In this document: one piece after another, positions 59,260 through 64,000 of the stretch
Layout: every line of letters starts with the position of its first letter
Numbering within the stretch: position 1 is the first letter of the stretch
Assembly (NCBI GenBank): GCA_028455995.1
Contig: JABELC010000002.1
Coordinates: 3,720,001-3,784,000 of the forward strand
DNA: 64,000 nucleotides
Reading direction: 5' to 3'
Source of the DNA: Scleromitrula shiraiana
Lineage: Eukaryota; Ascomycota; Leotiomycetes; Helotiales; Sclerotiniaceae
Made by a program: the position numbers and the translations under genes
The notes under the pieces: model-generated
Told to the model about the DNA's origin: nothing
The model's input: only the letters and a program-made list of their open reading frames with translations
Databases searched by the model: none

Positions 59260-60439
59260 ATGTTCAGACATGGGGTTCGTCGGTTTGCTACTACAGCTGT
59301 AAGAGCTGCGGAAACAGTTGCCCAGATGGAGGCTCCGAATCACCATGGTATTTCGGTTTCAAAAGCCCAGGGTGTAGTGAAGGGTTTAACCGGAGGTGTG
59401 TTTCTTTACTTCTGGCATTGAATATAGCTAATTGGATTTAGCAATTGGAAATACTCCATTGATCCGACTGAATCATATCTCAGAAGCGACTGGATGTGAA
59501 GTGTTGGGAAAAGCCGAGTTTATGAATCCAGGGGGATCAATTAAGGATCGGGCAGCACTTTACGTTGTGAAAGATGCCGAAGAGAGAGGCTTACTGAAGC
59601 CTGGAGGAACCGTCGTCGAAGGAACTGCAGGAAATACTGGAATTGGTCTTGCGCATGTCTGTAGATCAAAAGGCTACAAGCTTGTCATCTACATGCCAAA
59701 CACACAATCCCAGGGGAAGATTGATCTATTGAGGTTACTAGGTGCCGAGGTATACCCTGTGCCAGCTGTGGCCTTCGACAACCCAGAAAACTACAATCAT
59801 CAAGCAAAGCGGCATGCGGACAGGTTAGAGAATGCAGTTTGGACGAATCAGTTCGATAACATTGCGAATCGAAGAGCTCATATTGAGACTACTGGACCGG
59901 AAATATGGCACCAAACTAGTGGAAAGGTAGATGCTTTTACATGTGCCACCGGTACTGCTGGAACTTTAGCTGGAATTACCAGATACTTGAAAACAGCTTC
60001 AGATGGAAAGGTCAAATGTTTCCTTGCGGATCCTCCCGGAAGTGTTTTGCATTCATACATTCAATCGGGTGGAAACTTAGTCGAAAGAACAGGGTCTAGT
60101 ATCACGGAAGGTATTGGACAAGGTAGAGTCACAGAGAATCTAAAACCGGACATTGATCTACTGGACGGTTCATTGCATATCAGTGACGAGAAAAGTATTG
60201 AGATGGTTTATCGTTGTTTAGACGAAGAAGGACTCTACCTCGGAGCGAGCTCTTGTCTCAATGTTGCTGCTGCGAAGGAAGTAGCCGAAAATCTCGGCAA
60301 GGGCCACACTGTAGTCACTGTTCTATGCGATGGAGCATATAGATATGCCGATAGACTCTTCTCTAAGAAGTGGTTGTCCGAAAAGAAGCTTCTCGGTGCA
60401 ATTCCTAACCATTTGTCAAAGTATATAGTTCTTCCTTGA
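59260..60439 (+). CDS. Mitochondrial-type cysteine synthase (PLP-dependent)
   Basis: Fold-type II PLP enzyme making cysteine or related beta-substituted amino acids from O-acetylserine; it resembles the yeast YGR012W (Mcy1) and bacterial CysK groups. Exons 59260-59395 and 59442-60439 give 377 aa. The first 25 residues (MFRHGVRRFATTAVRAAET) are rich in Arg and lack acids, as in a mitochondrial targeting signal. Lys80 in PGGSIKDRAA is the Schiff-base lysine. The substrate loop EGTAGNTGIG and the phosphate-binding GTAGTLAG are intact, and IGNTPLIRL opens the domain. There is no CBS regulatory domain, so it is not cystathionine beta-synthase. It converges with the next gene, leaving only about 50 bp between stops, so 3' UTRs probably overlap. 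Confidence 0.93.
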
Positions 60440-60492
60440 GCTATTGTAAATAGAAATACAAAAGCGTTTGTTTGATATGAATTGTTTTATGT

Positions 60493-61701
60493 TTATGTAG
60501 AATCGAGTGCAAGCTTATAGGTGCGAACACTAAATCTACCTACTGGGAGATCACCAAGTTCTTCGACATACTTCTCGGCTTGTTGCTGCAGTGGAGGTAA
60601 CCTTTCCCTCAGCTTGTATGGAGATTTTGTATTTGGGTCGAGAACTTCCAATGCAGTCTTCATGCCATGTATAATGGGTGTTGCCAACGTCAACCAATTA
60701 GCCTTGCCTACGTTCATGTAACGATCCGCCGTATGGTGCTCCCCGCGGATTTTACCGTTACCGTCATCAAGGACTTTTTGTAACTCAACATCCAACGGGA
60801 ACTCTTTCACACCAACCAGTCTCGAAGCATAAGTTGCCACTACCCCATCCACATCTTTTCCACCCAAATGTCGTACGGCACGTACTGCAGCCAAATCCAG
60901 CAAAACTCCAATGTTCTCTGGAAGAGCTCGAGCATCATTCTCACTGAGGGGACGTCCACCACCGTGTCTTGGGTCCTCTAGCATATCTGCCACCATTTCC
61001 GCCCACAAAAGCGCCTGCTTTGTTTCCTTTTCATTCCAATTGCTACTACGAGCTTTTCCCCAGATGTGCTTGAAGAGTTTAGTGGCGAGGTTCGGCTCCT
61101 TTAATGAGAAACCAGTATAATCAACTTGTCTTGCGCTCTCGATAATAACGTCCAGTCGACCAGCCATTGCTGCTTTTCGGGTCAGTTTCTCGAGCAAATG
61201 TCGCGGCAGTTCGTAATTGCAATCTCGATAGCCTTCAAGAAATTTTGGTATGTTATCCCAGTCCTTCTTCTCTTTCATGAGTGTGAGGACTTGGTTAAAT
61301 CCTCGTAGTCGACTGGGCTCGTCCCCAATAATGATAGGTTGTAAACGAAATTCCTCCTCGCCGATTTTCACGTTAATTTTTTCGTTCAATAAGACTGATC
61401 TATTTCCAGATTTGTATACGAGACGTTTATCATCTTCCGAAAGGTGTGCTGGAAAGAAGAGTTTCATGCGGTACTTATCAAGTAAGGCGTCGAGTTCGGG
61501 AGACGATGTTGGCGAAAAAGATGGTAAAGAGCCTACACAGATTAATTGAAATCCATAAGAGCATCTAGATAGTTATTTACCATTTCTTTGACACACTGCA
61601 GAACTTGCGAATGTCCGCCGTTGTGTCAATAAATTTCGAGATGCATTCTTGTATAGACATTGGCTGCCACGAATGGCCTTAATGAGACTGTTTCCGCCCA
61701 T
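60493..61701 (-). CDS. Conserved-looking mitochondrial protein of unknown function
   Basis: I do not recognise the family. Exons 61701-61581 and 61532-60493 (48-bp intron, phase 1) give 386 aa. The first 40 residues, MGGNSLIKAIRGSQ...NLLTQRRTFASSAVCQRN, are basic and hydroxylated with RTF-(A/S)S near the end, a convincing mitochondrial presequence. The body is mostly alpha-helical in pattern: RGFNQVLTLMKEKKDWDNIP, KFLEGYRDCNYELPRHLLEK, GRLDVIIESARQVDYTGFSL and ALLWAEMVADMLED suggest TPR/PPR-like helix pairs. No catalytic motif is visible. It is divergent from the bL19m gene over 206 bp, so a role in mitochondrial gene expression is a reasonable guess but only inference. Confidence 0.8.
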
Positions 61702-61907
61702 GTTACTTCTCCGAACCCACGTAATGGATCTCGAACTTATAAATCGAATGTGAATTGAAATTTAGAACTTGGTAGACATCATAGTTGAAACTGAGTATCG
61801 AAATAATAAATAGCATTATAAAATGGCGGTGGCAGAAGGCAGAATCTTTTCTTGATAGACAACCGACCGCATTATTTGCAACCTTCAAGATCTAGATTTC
61901 AACAACC
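61702..61907. promoter_or_regulatory. Short bidirectional promoter of two mitochondrial protein genes
   Basis: 206 bp separate the start codons of the unknown mitochondrial protein (minus) and bL19m (plus). The stretch is AT-rich with no ORF. Shared regulation is inferred from spacing and from both products having mitochondrial presequences. Confidence 0.55.
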
Positions 61908-62643
61908 ATGGCAACCATGACACCCACATTACGGCCGTTGAGTTGTTGGAAATCCATACTACGACAGTCGAGGCATCAAAAATGTATTGCGAGGCCATTG
62001 ACCACATATCACCACTCCAAACCCGCCTCACAAACTCCATTACCACTTCCTAATCAAACTCAACGTATGTCTTCACCTCACGATAGTGTATAAGTGATTG
62101 AACGCCCATTGACTGACATTTTCTTCAGCCGTTCGAAAAATAAAAGCTTATCCTCCACTCCCATCACTCGCCTCCCGTTTTAAAGAACCCATAAAAGACC
62201 TACACGCCGCACAAATCGCCGTCCTCGATCCTACCGGTGCACGCACTCGCCTCTTCTCCAAGACGAACCCTGAAGCCGCCCGAGTTGGCGATATTCTCCT
62301 CATACGTCTCAAGACAGGCGACCCATTTGCAGGAGTTTGCATTAACATTCGAAGACGAGGTGTAGAGACTGGGATATTATTGCGCAATGAGTTGACGAGG
62401 GTGGGTGTGGAGATGTGGTATAAGATTTATAGTCCGAATGTGGAGGGTATTGAGGTGGTGCAGAGAAAGGAGAAGAGGGCTAGGAGGGCTAGATTGACGT
62501 ATATGAGGAAGCCGAAACACGATGTTGGCAGTGTGCAGAATATTGTGTGGGCATACCAAAGAGCGCGCACTGGTGTGCTGGGAGGTAGAAATGAGGGGGA
62601 TCGAAGACAGGGTGTGAAGAAGAAGGCAAATGGCCGAAAGTAG
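61908..62643 (+). CDS. img1: Mitochondrial large-subunit ribosomal protein bL19m
   Basis: Protein of the mitoribosome large subunit near the subunit interface. Exons 61908-62064 and 62129-62643 give 223 aa. Residues 1-50 are a basic presequence (SCWKSILRQSRHQKCIARPL). The L19 domain follows: AARVGDILLIRL, then DPFAGVCINIRRRGVETGIL, LRNELTRVGVEMWYKIYSP and RARRARLTYMRKPKHD, matching the bacterial L19 beta-barrel and its basic C-terminus. Two ATGs (61908 and 61917) are in frame; the first is used here. The C-terminal 50 residues are a basic extension absent from bacteria. Codon composition turns from C-rich to G-rich near 62370. Confidence 0.92.
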
Positions 62644-63452
62644 AAAATGGTATCATGATGCAAGAAAGTACTTGTATATTGTTGTCATATTACATGATTT
62701 CTCAAGAAGAGAATCTGATTGGGTGTTGCCGGTTTGACTTCACCATGTTCAAGAGTCATTTGAAGCAAATAAGTTTAGGCATATCATCTGGCTCCATACC
62801 TTTCATTGCTAGGAGGCTATAATCATTCTAAGTCTGGTCTTTTAACATGCTGTTAAAACTGGACTACTGCCGATTCAAGCACCATTTCTATTTGCATAAA
62901 AGGGTTTGGTAGTACAACTTGACAGATTTCGTGAAACTGATGCGATATCTGTGCCACTCTTTTTTAAGCCTTTTGCTCATCAAATATTCTGTTGGTAATC
63001 ATTGAAACCCGATGATGCGATCACGTGCAATCAAACCACGATCATAGAATCGAGAGATCAACCGTTCCAACCGTTCTTAAGCACCCTTTACAATTTATCC
63101 TAAACTCCTTTCTTGGGTCACTAACATCAATCGCCGGTGTTCTGTCTGCGGAGCCACTCAAACGCCGCTTGTAAGGCGGCAATACTATCGAGCAATCCCC
63201 TTTTAATGTCTTCGCCGTTCTTTCAAGCTCTCATTGCCTCTTCCAAACTGTCCCGCGTGAATCTTCCTCCCTCCACAGATACTGTAGCTTGTGAGTTATC
63301 TTGCCATTGATGACTTCTCCGAGTCATACTGCAATTACATTCTACTATAGTCTAACCCTGACTTCTACATATCATGCGGAATCCATTTTGAATTTGGGAT
63401 TTAGAGTTTCCAGAAGTTGGAGGATGACCTTCCTGTCTAATATAATGTCTAA
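62644..63452. other. Intergenic region upstream of the 5S gene
   Basis: About 0.8 kb. A CACGTG hexamer occurs near 63024. The ORF at 63301-63495 overlaps the 5S promoter and is not supported. No other gene seen. Confidence 0.5.
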
Positions 63453-63457
63453 TATAT
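63453..63457 (+). promoter_or_regulatory. TATA box of the 5S rRNA gene
   Basis: TATAT begins exactly 29 bp before the inferred 5S start at 63482. In Neurospora, dispersed 5S genes need a TATA element at about -29, so position and sequence both fit. The rest of the promoter is internal. Confidence 0.7.
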
Positions 63458-63481
63458 CGTTCAGTATGCACAAATACTATC

Positions 63482-63600
63482 ACATACGACCATAGATCAA
63501 GGAGAATTGGGCATCCCGTCCGCTCTGCCATACACAAGCCTTGAATCGGTGAATTAGTAGTTGGGTGGGTGACCACCAGCGAATCCTCACTGTTGTATGT
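63482..63600 (+). rRNA. 5S ribosomal RNA, dispersed variant copy
   Basis: 119-nt 5S rRNA transcribed by RNA polymerase III. The 5' end ACATACGAC pairs with the 3' end GTTGTATGT (helix I). The core CCCGTCCGCTC and the 3' half TAGTTGGGTGGGTGACCACC followed by AGCGAATCC match fungal 5S closely, including the TFIIIA-binding internal control region. Helix II has an unusual sequence, GATCAAGG with CCTTGAATC, yet pairs fully apart from the usual bulge. Helix V (GTGA/TCAC) and helix IV (GGTGG/CCACC) also pair. Thus it is a sequence variant with preserved folding, as in the multiple 5S isotypes of Neurospora, rather than an obvious pseudogene. It is a single dispersed copy, not part of an rDNA array in this window. 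Confidence 0.93.
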
Positions 63601-63606
63601 ATTATG

Positions 63607-63616
63607 TTTTTTTTTT
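63607..63616 (+). terminator. Pol III T-run terminator of 5S rRNA
   Basis: Ten consecutive T start six bases after the 5S 3' end, followed by further T-rich sequence, as expected for RNA polymerase III termination. Confidence 0.85.
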
Positions 63617-64000
63617 CTTTTTCTTTTTTGGGGCTGGTGACGAGAATCTTACCGCAGCGATTAATAGGATATTTAGAGAATAAATTGGGAGGATCTTGGA
63701 GTGTCAAGAACGGGAGCCCGACAGATGCGCTGTCTGAGCCATCTTATGTATTGTCTAGTGGAACTAAGAACTGAGAGTTCCTTTCTTCAATCTACAAAGT
63801 TGTCATCCAGTTTGGATATGGTAAAAGGGTGGTGGATATAGGGTTTCAAAACACCTTCACGATGCTTTCATAAGATAAGAGAAGACTGGATTTCTATCTT
63901 CTTTATCGTTCTGAAATGACTTTTGCTAAATCTTCCTACTCATTTGGTACATAGTGACATGCTAACACCTGTATCAGACATGGAAGCTTATAGGAGATCA
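63617..64000. other. Right-end region without a recognised gene
   Basis: Single-copy-looking sequence downstream of 5S to the window edge. A plus-strand ORF to 63774 starts inside the 5S gene and is not supported. Confidence 0.45.

Noticed and set aside
63301..63774. Short ORFs across the 5S locus
   Set aside because: They overlap the TATA box and the 5S rRNA itself.
1..64000. tRNA genes
   Set aside because: I looked for B-box (GGTTCGAAYCC-like) and A-box pairs and saw none convincing; GGTTC hits are in the microsatellite near 24370 only. A covariance search would be decisive.

Overview
The window looks like chromosomal DNA of a filamentous ascomycete (Pezizomycotina; a leotiomycete such as a Sclerotiniaceae relative would fit, but that rank is inference). 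Genes carry short introns (about 48-95 bp) with GT...AG ends and CTAAC/CTGAC-like branch points. The gene set is fungal: Erg20, a Trk-type K+ transporter, Pom34, a condensin subunit, an AA9 monooxygenase with a CBM1 module, a sedolisin, and a dispersed 5S rRNA gene with a TATA box at -29. Intergenic DNA is AT-rich and full of microsatellites. There is no operon structure and no biosynthetic cluster.

Layout. 1-2201 (-) APC/C subunit Cdc23/Apc8, 3' end cut by the window; 2839-3942 (+) farnesyl diphosphate synthase; 5684-7520 (-) an acylation-motif, extremely charged protein; 8563-10780 (+) F-box/LRR-like protein; 11294-12736 (-) a decayed AA9-CBM1 gene; 14161-16373 (-) secreted sedolisin protease; 18251-18383 (+) U4 snRNA; 18951-20104 (+) MAT2B/RmlD-like reductase with a 20-nt microexon; 21635-24045 (+) RA-PH adaptor; 24046-28757 a 4.7-kb convergent intergenic region with microsatellites and a decaying ~104-bp minisatellite; 28758-30574 (-) membrane-anchored AMP-binding-like protein; 31265-32180 (+) Pom34; 32550-35796 (+) HID1; 37925-40812 (-) Trk transporter; 41632-42605 a 974-bp AT-rich foldback element; 45939-48015 (-) epoxide-hydrolase-like protein; 49275-54637 (-) ABCC transporter; 55475-58872 (-) condensin CAP-G; 59260-60439 (+) mitochondrial-type cysteine synthase; 60493-61701 (-) unknown mitochondrial protein; 61908-62643 (+) mitochondrial ribosomal protein bL19m; 63482-63600 (+) 5S rRNA.

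Most genes are housekeeping functions with no shared pathway: cell-cycle control (Cdc23, CAP-G), sterol/isoprenoid supply (Erg20), nuclear pore and secretory traffic (Pom34, HID1), mitochondrial functions (59-63 kb), splicing and translation RNAs (U4, 5S), and transport (Trk, ABCC). Divergent pairs share short promoter regions (cdc23/erg20, AMP-binding-like/pom34, CAP-G/cysteine synthase, unknown mitochondrial protein/bL19m).

The most unusual signals are: repeated abrupt C-rich to G-rich strand-composition switches inside coding exons; the large foldback element whose arms differ mainly by transitions; the dimeric, edge-decayed minisatellite; a 5S gene whose altered helix II stays paired; and the AA9 gene with in-frame stops. 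I do not see a clearly new multi-gene system. Exon coordinates come from reading splice sites by eye and joining frames.
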